A DNA stretch of 44,106 nt, taken from contig NW_014013569.1 of the NCBI RefSeq assembly GCF_000611645.1, forward strand, positions 5,872 to 49,977, in the 5' to 3' direction. Positions 21,655 through 31,700 of this stretch are shown here, in pieces. Source of the stretch: Monoraphidium neglectum. Lineage: Eukaryota; Chlorophyta; Chlorophyceae; Sphaeropleales; Selenastraceae. The notes under the pieces are model-generated. The model was given only the letters and a program-made list of their open reading frames with translations, was not told where the DNA came from and searched no databases. How positions within the stretch are numbered: position 1 is the first letter of the stretch; every line of letters starts with the position of its first letter. The position numbers and the translations under genes were made by a program.

Positions 21655-23493
21655 TGCGGCTGCTGCTGCGGCCTCTCTTGCCGCTTTTCCTGCTGCTGCT
21701 CCTCCGGGTGTGGCGCCTCCTCGGCCCGCGGCCCAGCCTTGCGCCGTCGTTCTTTAAGCTCGCCGCGACCTTGGTGATCGTCCGCTTTTCGCAGCTCGAC
21801 ACCCAGACTGCGGCTCTGGCGGCCGTCCAAGGCATCCCTCGGGTTGGCCCCGCCTGCGCTGGAGCCCGGCCTCGTACCGCCCTCGGGCTGAAGGTTGTCG
21901 CTGCGCTCGCCCTCGCCCCCCCTGCTGCTGTTGCTGCGGCCGTCACGGGTGTGCGGGACGGCAGGGCTCCGCTGCAGCGAAGCCTTGGCCCCGCCGTCCG
22001 CAGTGACTGGCCTCGCCGTGCCGGGCCCCTTCGGGTGCGGCGTGTCTAGTGTAGGATTGCGCTCGCGGCGGGGTGACGAGGGTCCGTGGCCAACCCGTGG
22101 CTGCCTCGCCTGTCCTTCGTCAAGTGCCTCTGCCTCGAGCATGCGCAGCTCCTGGAGGGCCTCCTCCTCTTCCCGCTGCTGCCGCTCCTCATCCTGACGC
22201 CGGCGCTGCTCCCGCTCCCGCCAGATGCGCAGCGCCTGCTGTGGCCCCTGCATCTGCTGCAGCAGCGCTCTCATCGCCTCGGGGATGGGCGCCTGGCAGC
22301 GAGCCGCGCTGACCTTGTGCGCGAGCCGCAACACCTCCCCGTGCTGCGGCAGCGTGAAGCCAGCGCCAGGAGGGTTGCTGTCGCCCAGCGGCCCGCTGCT
22401 GCAACTGGCTAGGCGCAGCAGCGGCACGACGTCCTCCAGCCCTGCGCCCGCCTGCTGCATCAGCGCCGACAGCTCCGCCAGCGGCTGCTGCAGCAGCGCC
22501 AGCTTGGCCAGGCGGAAGGCCACCAGCGCACAAGATGCGCGGTCCCCAAGGTAGGCGCCACTGCAGCAGACGCTGCCATCGTCATCGCCAGCACGATTGA
22601 CGCCGCCGCTGCCGCTGCTCTCCCATCTGACCGCGTCCGCCGCCCTCTCGGCCTCCTGGAACGCCTTCACCCCCGCGCTCCACACCCCGGGTGCGGACGC
22701 CGCGAGGCCGCTCTTGCTGTGCAGCCGGCTGAGGGCCACGGGCGACGGCTCGTTCGGCCGCAGCTGCAGCAGCGTCGCGTCTCTGTCGATTGCGCCTGAG
22801 CGGCCAACATTAAGGGTGGGTTGCGTTGGGTTGGGCTGCTGGAGCATGACCATACTGGCGGTTGCCCAGCGTGCTGCCACCTCACCGCTTGCAGCGTGGC
22901 CACTGCATTGCAGGCAGGTCTGCCACAATAAACACCCAGGTGACTGCTCACCATCGCGCGTAGTGTCCAGTCGCTCCACCGCCACCACACTGCGCAGCGC
23001 CACGCTGCCATCCCAGTTGAGGCACCCCACCACAGCACCCTCGATCGACCCCTCGAGGGCGAGCTCTGGAGACAGCTGCCGAAGCCGGTGCGCCGCCAGC
23101 AGCAGCGCCGCGGCCTCGTCCCCGGAGCAGAATAGCATCCGGAGGTTGGCGTCGCTCGCCAGCACCAGCCCCTACATGCGCCACGGGACATGGTAGGCAC
23201 GACTGGGGTCCCCCAAGCACTGCAAGCCGCGAAGTCGCTCGCCGCTGGGCGTTGTTGACGGCGGTTCAGGCGGGCGCCTTCACTGCTAGGCCCTGCTGGG
23301 CTCGTTCAGGGCTGGCCGCGTCCACGCTGCAGGCAGCAGACCTAGGTTACGCCGGGCTTTGGAACCGAGGCGCTCAGCGGCTGGCGCAGCACGCTGCGCG
23401 AATGCGCGTGCTCCGGACGGGAGTCCGCACCTGCAGGCCCAGCTCGTCCTCTTCATATGGCGGGGGCGCTTCTATCTCCGTCTCTACCTCCAT
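18947..23493 (-). CDS. CCCH zinc-finger, RS-domain protein, paralogue C
   Basis: The most complete copy. Exons: 23493-23431, 23171-22952, 22795-20823, 20554-19421, 19165-18947; phases 0, 1, 0, 0; 1,202 residues. The ATG at 23491-23493 opens MEVETEIEAPPPYEEDELGL. N-terminal motif LRMLFCSGDEAAALLLAAHR then SPELALEGSIEGAVVGCLN. The Arg/Glu/Gln-rich middle has a short poly-Gln (21625-21660). The helical domain contains CLAELMIALALASSTTP. LPYMQ|LYQNDVEFARANFD spans the third intron. An RS-type domain follows with four or five ~20-residue repeats around SKRGRSRSRSRGEPALG. RPRIELSVLQCLVPAALL precedes the last intron, and a CCCH finger ends the protein. The last acceptor could be 19165 or 19159 (two residues' difference). 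RS domains are typical of nuclear RNA-processing factors, so a nuclear RNA-binding role is inferred. It is divergent from the gene at 23727. Confidence 0.75.
18956..19015 (-). other. CCCH zinc finger in paralogue C
   Basis: The last exon encodes CDFFWRNGWCRYGTNCKYAH, spacing C-X8-C-X5-C-X3-H, the classic TTP-like spacing. It has aromatic residues and the KYAH end common in RNA-binding fingers, and is followed by only two residues. Confidence 0.9.
19188..19260. repeat. 12-nt minisatellite in the last intron of paralogue C
   Basis: ggtgccatcaac occurs twice in tandem and a third time about 36 nt further on, with aacggtc(a/g) flanks. It lies within the 19166-19420 intron. Confidence 0.75.
20020..20260 (-). 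repeat. Tandem RS-domain repeats in paralogue C
   Basis: Imperfect ~60-nt units encode GSKRGRS(R/L)SRGR then EPALG or EQASG. They share the gctgccaagagc and cggctgcggctgcg blocks on the plus strand. The number of units is likely to vary between strains. Confidence 0.85.
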
Positions 23494-23726
23494 GACCTGC
23501 TGATGCTTCAGGCCTCACTGCGAAACACCACAGCTCGATTTGCAGGGCGCCGGGCGCTCATGCCATCACCAAGACTCACTGGGAGGACACCGTTGCGAAT
23601 GAGAGCGTCGTTCACTCACATCATGCAGTCGCGTTGTGTCCTCGTGAACCAGTTGAAAACGTATGAAGTACGGTAGCCTAGATCTAGTGGGGCACGGCTC
23701 TCAATAGATCAGCCCGGCCAGCATCG
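23494..23726. promoter_or_regulatory. Divergent intergenic region between paralogue C and the mitochondrial-type gene
   Basis: Only 233 nt separate the two start codons, so the promoters of both genes must share or adjoin this stretch. No TATA box or other clear element is visible. Confidence 0.45.
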
Positions 23727-26700
23727 ATGGCCATGGGGCCGCGATTGCTGGCAAAGGAAACATGGAAAGCAGTTGTCGCTGTGGCGAGCTCAGTGGCGCC
23801 TGGCGCGGCACTGCTGCAAGGGCACGCGCTGCCGGTGCCGCGCAATGCAGCCGCCTGGCGTCAATGGCAGCAGGTCGCGGGGTTTGCATCTGCGGCACAG
23901 GCAAACGGGCAGGCCAAACCCCCACGCCTGGCGCTCAGGAGCATGGTCCTGGCGTATGTCGAGGTGAGGCGCCGGGGCGTCTCCGTGCTGGCAGCTGGGA
24001 GGCCCGACCGTCTGCTCCACGCTCCCGTCGCAGGCCTCGTGCGGTTGCAGCCGGCAGAAGGAGGCGGCCCACGTTCAAGAATTCAGCGGGTCAACAAATG
24101 GTGAATTTCAACCTGGCAGGGGCATCTCACAAGCCTAACAAGCAGCGCCGCCACGCCTGCCGCCCCGCCCCCCCCCCCCCACTCCCAGAGCACCATGAGC
24201 GCGCTCAGCATCCCCTCTGGCGAGCTGCAGCCGCTGCTGGCGCGCCCCTCCACCTCCGAGTGCGACGTCCTCGCATGGGCGCAGTCCAAGGTGGCCGCCC
24301 ACCCCGCGAAGGACGCGGCCGCGCCGCACCTGGACCGCATCGCGCGCCTGCGCCGCAGCCTCGGCGCCGCGTCCCGCAGCTGGCAGCAGCCGCGCTCGCC
24401 GCTGGACCTGCTGCTGCTGCGCGTCGGCGGCACGGCGCTGGCGGCGCGGCTGGCGGTGCTGCCCGAGGCGGCCCTGGAGGGCCTCCCCGAGTACGCGCTG
24501 GCGGCCGCTGAGCTGGCACGGTGAGGGTGGGCGACACACCGGGGCGGGGACTGTGGGCGTGGACAGGGGGTTCCCGACGGAGCGCAAGAGCGCGCCACAG
24601 GCCAGGCACACTCGCTTGCTACAGGCGGGAAGACCGTGAAGCTGCGGTGGACGAGCACGTGGCCCCGGCGGCAACTGTGCCGCCCGTATGGATGTAGAGT
24701 GGTTGTTGTGAAGGCTCGTCCTGCCGCGACGTCGATACTGGGCTGGCGATGGCAAACCCACATACAACTCAACGCCACCTCACGCAGCCGATCGGGCGAC
24801 GCCGAGTCCGACCAGGATGTGCGCGGCGCCCTCCGCGGCGCGGCGACGCAGCTGCTGGCGGCCACACCCCTGGAGGTGCTGAAGCACCCTGGGTTCTGGC
24901 GCCACCTGCGGCCTGCGGTTGAGGCAGTCGCGGGCATGCAGAATGAGCTGAGGCTGGCGGCGGGGGCCGACACGGTCGCCGTGGTGGACGCCCTGACGCG
25001 GGGCCACGAGCTGGTGGCTGCACTGATCGGCCCCGAGGCCTTGGAGGCCGCGGTGCAGCTGGCCGCCACGGCGCCGCTCGGCATCGGCGACGGGCAGGGG
25101 CTGCCGGAGGCCGGGTGGCTCGAGGGCGCAGCGCCCGGCGACGTGGCGCAACTGCGGCTTGCGCAGTGGGTGGCCGCGCAGCTGGGGTTGTCGGTGTTCA
25201 TGGGCTGCGGCAACGCGCCGCCGAGCTGGGACCTGGTGCGGCGCGCGGCGCTGGTGGTGCCCCCGCTGCCGGAGCTGCCGGCGTCGCTGGTCGCGGCCTT
25301 CCAGGCGGCAGCTCCCAGCCTGCTGGATGCGCTCGCCACGCAGCCCCTCGCGGCGCTGGCGGGGGGTAGGGTGGACTTCTGGCAGCTGCTGGCCGAGGGT
25401 GACGAGGCGGGGCAGGTGCGTCCATCTGGGTGGCTGGAAACATACATCAGGGCCTTTGAGGGCAGGATGGGTAGCGGGGCGCTTGGCACAGTTGGTTGTG
25501 TGACCCACCCTGCCATTACGTTGGGGTTACTCTGGGTGTGGGGGCCCCTCATGCGCACAGGTTGGCCGCGTTGCGCCTGCGCACAGTCGAGACGGTCACT
25601 GACACCTCAGCGTCCCCCCGCCCCCTGGCCACCACCTTGAAACCGCAGGCGCTCGCCGCCGAGCTGCGGGCCTGGCGCGCCGAGCGGGCCGTTGCAGGAT
25701 GCGTGGCGGTGCTGTCGTCCCTCACGCGCGCCGAGGTGGAGGCCCTCACGCCGCAGCAGGTGGCGGCCGTCCAGGGCCGCGTGGCGGAGCTCGGCGTCGC
25801 CGCGCGGCGCCTGTGGGACGGCGGCCTCGCGGCGGCCGCGGCCGGCCGCAGCCCGGTGCACCCCTCCACCCTCGCCGCCCTGTCGGCCGGGAGCCGCCGG
25901 GACGACGCCGCCGCTGCGCTGCAGGCGGCGCCCACCGCGGACAGCGGCGCGCACTGGGAGGCGCTGCAGCCGCTGGCATGGGCGCTGCACACCAGGGGCG
26001 GCAGTGGGGCCTCCGCGGCGCGGCTGGTGGCTGCCGTCCTGGAGGGCAGCCGGGCGGCGTTTGAGGCGGAGGCTGCCGGCGTGGTGCAGGCGGCTGACGT
26101 GATCGATGACCTCAGAGTGGCCTTCCAGCTGGAGGCTGAGGTGGCGCGCCTGGACAGCGTGGTGCGGCCGGACAGGCTGCTGTCGGGTGGGTGTTTTTTT
26201 GGGAGGGGGGGGGGGGGAGGTGCTGACAATCTGCTGTGGGTTTGGGGTTTGGGAGACAGGCTCGTTGGCCTGCAGGGCCAGGCACGCTTGTTGGTGCGCT
26301 GAGCAGGCGGCAGCGCGCAGCGTTGACGACCCGGCGGGGTGTGCCTGATGCGACGGACGGCCTCATCCCTGCGATCGCGTCACTCTCGATGTCTTGGCAC
26401 CGCCCTCACTGTCCGCGATGCTGTCGACCAAATTGACCGCCGCCCATGGTTTTCAGGGGAGCTGGACAGGCACCTGGAGGCGCTGCTGCCAGAGACCCCT
26501 GCGCTGCGGCCGCTGCAGAGGCAGCTGCTCTTCGGTTCAGCAGAAGCCGGTGGCGGTGGTGGTGGCCGCGGCGGCGTCTACCACGACCCACAGCAGGCGC
26601 AGTCGCTGCTGCCGGCGCTGCTGTCGTTCCTGGGGCAGTCCGCCGTTGACGCGGAGGCGCGCGCCGGCGGCCCGCCCGGCGACGCGGCCCGCGGCCTGCT

Positions 26701-28438
26701 GCGCTCGTGGCGCGAGGCGTCGGCGCGGCTCGCGGAGGCGCCCAAGCTGGTGCCTGCGGCGCTGCAGGGCTTGTTTGGCGGGCTGCTGGCCCTGGGCAGT
26801 GACGCCGACGACACGCGGCTGGGCGCGCTGACGGCGCAGGAAGCGGAGGCGCGGGTGGGGGAGCTGCAGCGGCAGCTGGCGGGCTTTTTGGCGGCGTGGG
26901 ACGCAGAGGTGGCGGTCCAGGCTGACAGCAACGGCATCGGCGGCGGCGCGGAGGTGACGACGGCGCCGGACGGCGTGCGGCGGCCGGGTTGGCAGGCCTC
27001 GCAGCTGTCTGGCAGCGTGCTCGGCGACCACGCGAGTGTCAAGACGCTGATGGAGTTGGTGGGGGAGGAGGAGGCGCTGGGCATAATGGCGGCGCACGGT
27101 GGCCGCGGGCGCGACGGTGCGCCAGGGGACGACTCGCGTGACGACGGCGACGCGCAGCCGTACGAGATGCTGGAGCTGGTGCAGCGCGACATCCACCTGC
27201 AGCGCTACCTGGCGGTGGGCACCTGCGACCCGCATGCTTGTATGTAGGAGTGACGGTGTGTGTGCCTCGTGCATGCGTGCATGCACGTGTGTGATATGTT
27301 GGTGTTGGTTATTTGTGTGTGCACACGAGAGTGCATGTATGAAGAGGGACTACTGGCACAGGCCCAGGGAGGGGATGCACCACGGGGCGTGGCCATCCAT
27401 GCATCCATGCCTTGGCACCTTTGGCAGCAGCTGGTGTTGGTGAAGGCATCTGCCGCACGATTGTCATTTGTAGCCACACAACTGTGCCCTGGGGTGGTTC
27501 CAACCCCGTACCTGCCCACAACCAAATCACCCCACCAGAACGAGTTTGACCCGAGCCTGGGAGTCGACCTGGTCAACGCCCCCCTGGGCTGGCGCGATCC
27601 CCGGCTGAGCGAAGAGCCTGCCTCCTGGCTGGAGGGCATGCGGCCGCTGCTGGACGACTACCTTGCGGCACAGGGAGAGAGGCCCACGCACGACATTGAG
27701 TGGAAGGTGTGTTTGTACTTGTGGGCACGTGGGGAGTGCACGTGCACTGTTTGGGGCAAAGTGGGGCTTGTGTGAGCTTGTGCGTGTTGGTTGTTGCATG
27801 TTGATGGTGCATGATATGCTGTCAGGACGTGACAGCCCAGCTTGGCCTCTGCTTTTGGTCAAGCGTTCACCTGCCATCCCATCCGCTCATTCCACCAGCA
27901 CTTTGGCGCGCCCCACCCACGGTCCATCCACTCAATCAACCTACGAATTGACCATCCTGCCAACCGGCCCACCAACCGACCAACCGAACAGGTGTACAGC
28001 GAGATGGCGCTGTCAGAGGCGGAAGACGCCCAGGCGCAGCACGAGGCGGGGCTCCGCGCGCGCGGCCACAGCGCGATGCACTCCTCCGCCGCAGACGCGG
28101 CCTACCTGCGCCAGCGCCTCGACGCGGCCGTGCCGGCCGGGTCGGTGCTGGGTCCCGCGGCGCGGCGCTACCTGGACGCCGTGCTGCAGAACAGCAGCTG
28201 GACGTTTGCCCAGCGGCGGCGCCTGGTGGACCGGCTGGGGGAGATCGCGGCGGCCCTGGCAGCGAACCCGCCGAAAAGCTTCCGGGGATCACCCTTCTCC
28301 GCAGTGTTGCAGCCAAACGGGCCGCCGGCGGTGCCGCGGCTCAGCCAGCCACCGGTTGGGCGGGGCGCGCGGAGGGGGGTGGCGCTGGCCATGGGTGTGG
28401 TGGAGGGCAAAAGCACGGTACGCGCGGCATCTCAATAG
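23727..28438 (+). CDS. Unknown ~1,058-residue protein with mitochondrial-type presequence
   Basis: Exons: 23727-23963, 24189-24520, 24625-24693, 24788-25415, 25649-26186, 26457-27214, 27539-27706, 27992-28438; all phases agree. The acceptor at 24188 follows a C-13 tract. The first exon opens MAMGPRLLAKETWKAVVAVA and contains AWRQWQQVAGFASAAQ, with Arg, Lys, Ala and Ser but almost no acidic residues, as in mitochondrial presequences (inference). The rest is Ala/Leu-rich and mostly helical: LLARPSTSECDVLAWAQSKV, HPGFWRHLRPAVEAVAGMQ, LTRAEVEALTPQQVAAVQG, SGELDRHLEALLPE, NEFDPSLGVDLVNAPLGWRD. It ends in a basic tail (RLSQPPVGRGARRGVAL). I see no known domain, no heme or nucleotide motif and no clear membrane span. 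An alternative 3' end uses gtacgc at 28420 and a short exon ending near 28558. Convergent with the GTPase gene. Confidence 0.6.
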
Positions 28439-28737
28439 GCGGCGAGCACGCTCATGGCTTTACTCTGCTACGGCTGTGCTTCTGATTACTGTTCTGATCA
28501 CAGCTTTACGCTTGCTACCCCGCGAGCTGCTGCTCAGCAGGCGTTGCCTTGGATGTGACGCCTGGGTGCACCCATCAATTGCCAGTAACACGTTGACCTT
28601 CAATTTACACAGTCTTGGCTGCAGGCTGCGCATTTCTCGAAATTAACGGCAGCTGCCTCGACGTCTTGATACACCGCCCACAGCCACGACAGCCACCCTC
28701 GTGTGCGCCGTCCTGAGCCTGCATCCCCTTCTCCCTG
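28439..28737. other. Convergent intergenic region
   Basis: Three hundred bases lie between the stop codons of the plus-strand gene and the GTPase gene. It holds the GTPase polyadenylation signal. I see no TGTAA on the plus strand. Confidence 0.5.
28605..28609 (-). terminator. Polyadenylation signal of the GBP-like gene
   Basis: TTACA on the plus strand (TGTAA on the gene strand), 129 nt after the stop codon. Confidence 0.55.
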
Positions 28738-31700
28738 TCAAGCCGGCAGCCCTGCGCGCCTCTTGACGTACGCCACCCAGTCTGCCTAAAGGAATAGAAT
28801 GAGCAAGCGATGCGGTTGGGACGACTGCCGTGTGACATCCCCACCAGGCGCTGGCAAAGTCAGCAGTGGCGACATCACAGGGCGCAGCAGCCCAGAAAAG
28901 CTCGCTGCACCGCCGGCAGCAACAACCGCGCACCCCCAGCAGCCCGCAGTCCCCCGGGGCCCCACCTTGCGGGTCTTTGACTTCGCCGCGAGGCCCATGA
29001 ACTCCTCGTCCTCCAGCATGTGCTCTGTCACCCAGCCCTTGAGCTCCGCCAGGGTGAGGCTGGACACGTCAGCCGGCAGGGCCGCACGCGCCCGCGCCAC
29101 GTCACCCGCCACGACCGCCGGGGACGGCCCGGGGGACTCGCTGAACGGGGAGGAGGGCCGCGCGCCGGCTGGGGTCGATGCAAACTGCTGCTGCTGCTGG
29201 GCGGCTGCGAGGGCCTCGCGCGTTGCGGTGTGGGCTTCGCGCTCCCGCAGCAGCTGAGCTGTCAGGTCAGTCACCTCCTGGACAGAGTGCGTGTGTGTAT
29301 GGTGGTGGGGGGGAGTTGGTGTGGGTTTGGTTTTCAAAAAAGTTCAGTCGCAACCACGCTGTTCCAGCAGCGTGGTCGCATATTGCTGCAACGCCCTGGA
29401 CCCCGGGCGCCCCCATCCCTTATCGGCGCCTCACCTTGAGCTTGCTGCTGGCCACAGCACGCTCCTCGTCCAGCGCACGCTCCGCACGGGCAGCGGCGTC
29501 GCGCGCCCCCACAGCCGCCGCCTCGACCTCGGCCAGCTGCGCCCTCAGCGCCCCCGCGTCGCGGCCCGCCGCCTCCGCAGCTGAAAGCCGTGCCTCCAGG
29601 GAGGCCGCGCGCCCCTCGGCTGCTACGGCCTCGAGCTTGGCCTTGTCGCCCACAGCCTGCGCCGCCGCCAGCTGCTCCCGCAGCGCCGCGGCCTCCGCTC
29701 CTGCACGCTGCGCTGCCCCCAGCGCCGCCGCCGCGCGCGAGCCCTCGTTGCGCGCCGCCGCCAGGTCAGCCTGCAGCCTGCGCCCCGCCTCCTCGAGCTG
29801 GGATACCTGATGTGGACGAAAGGTGTTGGGGAGGGTGGCGCCAATGTGTGCGTGGACATGTGGCAGGGTGGGGTGGAATGCGATGGTGCCAAGGCATTCG
29901 GGCCAGAATTGACGTCAGCGCCGCTGGATAGAGCCCTGATAGAAAGCGTCCTCACCTGCGCCGACAGCCGCGCCACCTCTGCCTGTGCCTCCCCCAGCGC
30001 GCCACCCTTCGAGGCGACCTGCCCCTCCGCGCGTGCCAGCTGCTCCCGTGCCGCCGCCAGGTCCCTGGCCAGGCCTGAGGCACGGCCCTCCGCCTCGGCA
30101 GCACGCCCAGCCTCGACGCGCAGCTGCAGTGTGCACGTCAGAAGGGCGTGTCCCCGGGGCGCATGTTGATGATGCGGCTGGCTCTCGAGGTTCTTCTTGC
30201 CCGCTGCAAAGAAGTGGCCATGCAACAGCTAATCAAGCTAGCACGCATACAGATAACCCCATCATCCGCATACGGCACCCACAGGCGCAGGGCCACCACC
30301 CCCACCTGTGCGATGTGCGCCTCCCCCTCCGCGACCTTCCTCAGCGCGCCGTCCCTCTCGCCGATGATGCGCCCCACCACGCCCTTGATGCCCCCTATGG
30401 CGGTGTTGACCAGGAACTCACTGGCGCGCCGGTACTTCCAGGGGCCCTGCACCGCCCTGTCATACTCCGCCAGGAACCTTTGGGGTTGAGGGGGGATTTG
30501 GGATGGGCGTGAGGGACGTGGGGAGACGCCCCAGATGACGAAAGGATGGGGGGTGCTGAGCGTCAGCACTCATGCTGCGCGCCGCACCGCATCACCCTTC
30601 AGAACACGTCCGCCCCACACCAGGCCCCGCCCCGCCCACCTCTGCAGCTCCGCCTCTATCGCGTCCAGGCTGGCCCCCGCGCCCTCCATCATGGACCGCA
30701 GCTTGGCGCGCTCAGCACTCAGCAACGCCTCCGCCGCCGCCTCGCTGGCCGCGCGCAGCTTGGTGCGCGCCGCGGAGAAGCGCCCATCAGCCACCTGAGG
30801 GTGGGAGTGGGGATGGGCGGGGTGGGCGGGTACAGGGGCAGTCGGAATCAGGAAGATGGAGCAAAAGGCGTGTGCGTTGAGGCGAGCCAGTATCAAGGTG
30901 GGCTGAGGCTGAGTGCAGCAGCCAACACAGGAAGGGGTTTGGCGAAAGTCCTGTACCTACCGACGCCCGCTGTCAGACCCTCAAGGCACCTCACCTTCCT
31001 CAGCCGCTCCTCGTGCTCCCCCACCAGCTGGGGGTCCCCCAGGGCCGACTCCTTGAAGAGCTTGACAGCACCAGACAGCGCAGCCTGGCAGGAAACAGGG
31101 GGGACAGCTTGGGTTGCGGCTGGAGAGTGAGCAAGGTCACGCCTGCCCGCTGCATGGAGCAGCCCACTCGCCCTTCGGAGGGCGGCGCCATGGCAACCCC
31201 CCGCCTTCCCCACAACAACCTATGCATTAAGCCAGAAGTATAGCCAAACCCCTTCCTGCGACATGCGGATGCAGCCCCGCACCACACAATGTGTGCTGAC
31301 GCGTGGGCATGTGCGCGGGCCCTCCCCCTCCCCCCAGTCATCCGACCTGGTAGCTGTCCAGCAGCTCCGCCTCGTCAGCGACGCCCTCCTCCCTGAAGCC
31401 CCCCGCGAAGGAGGCCAGGGCGGCGTCATAGGCCCTCTGGGTCTCAGCGCGCGCCACGCCCTGAGCGAGGGGTGCAAGGCAGCAGGTGGTGCCGGGACTA
31501 CTTACTGGTGCAGGCCCGGCATAAAAGCCCAGGGGCGACCTCGATGCTCATCATACATGGCAAGTCTGCGAGACCCTACTTGGCAATCGCCTTGCTCGCA
31601 CTGGCACGCCTGCGGCCACTGCCTGGCTGCACTTCACCTCACTCTTCACTTACCTGCCAGGCCGTGACGAGCTGTGGCACCGCGCCCTCGTTGAGCGCCG

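Noticed and set aside
24083..25558. 491-codon minus-strand open frame opposite the mitochondrial-type gene
   Set aside because: It is Ser/Ala/Arg/Pro-rich as expected for the antisense of GC-rich coding DNA. The plus strand has splice sites with matching phase over the same span.
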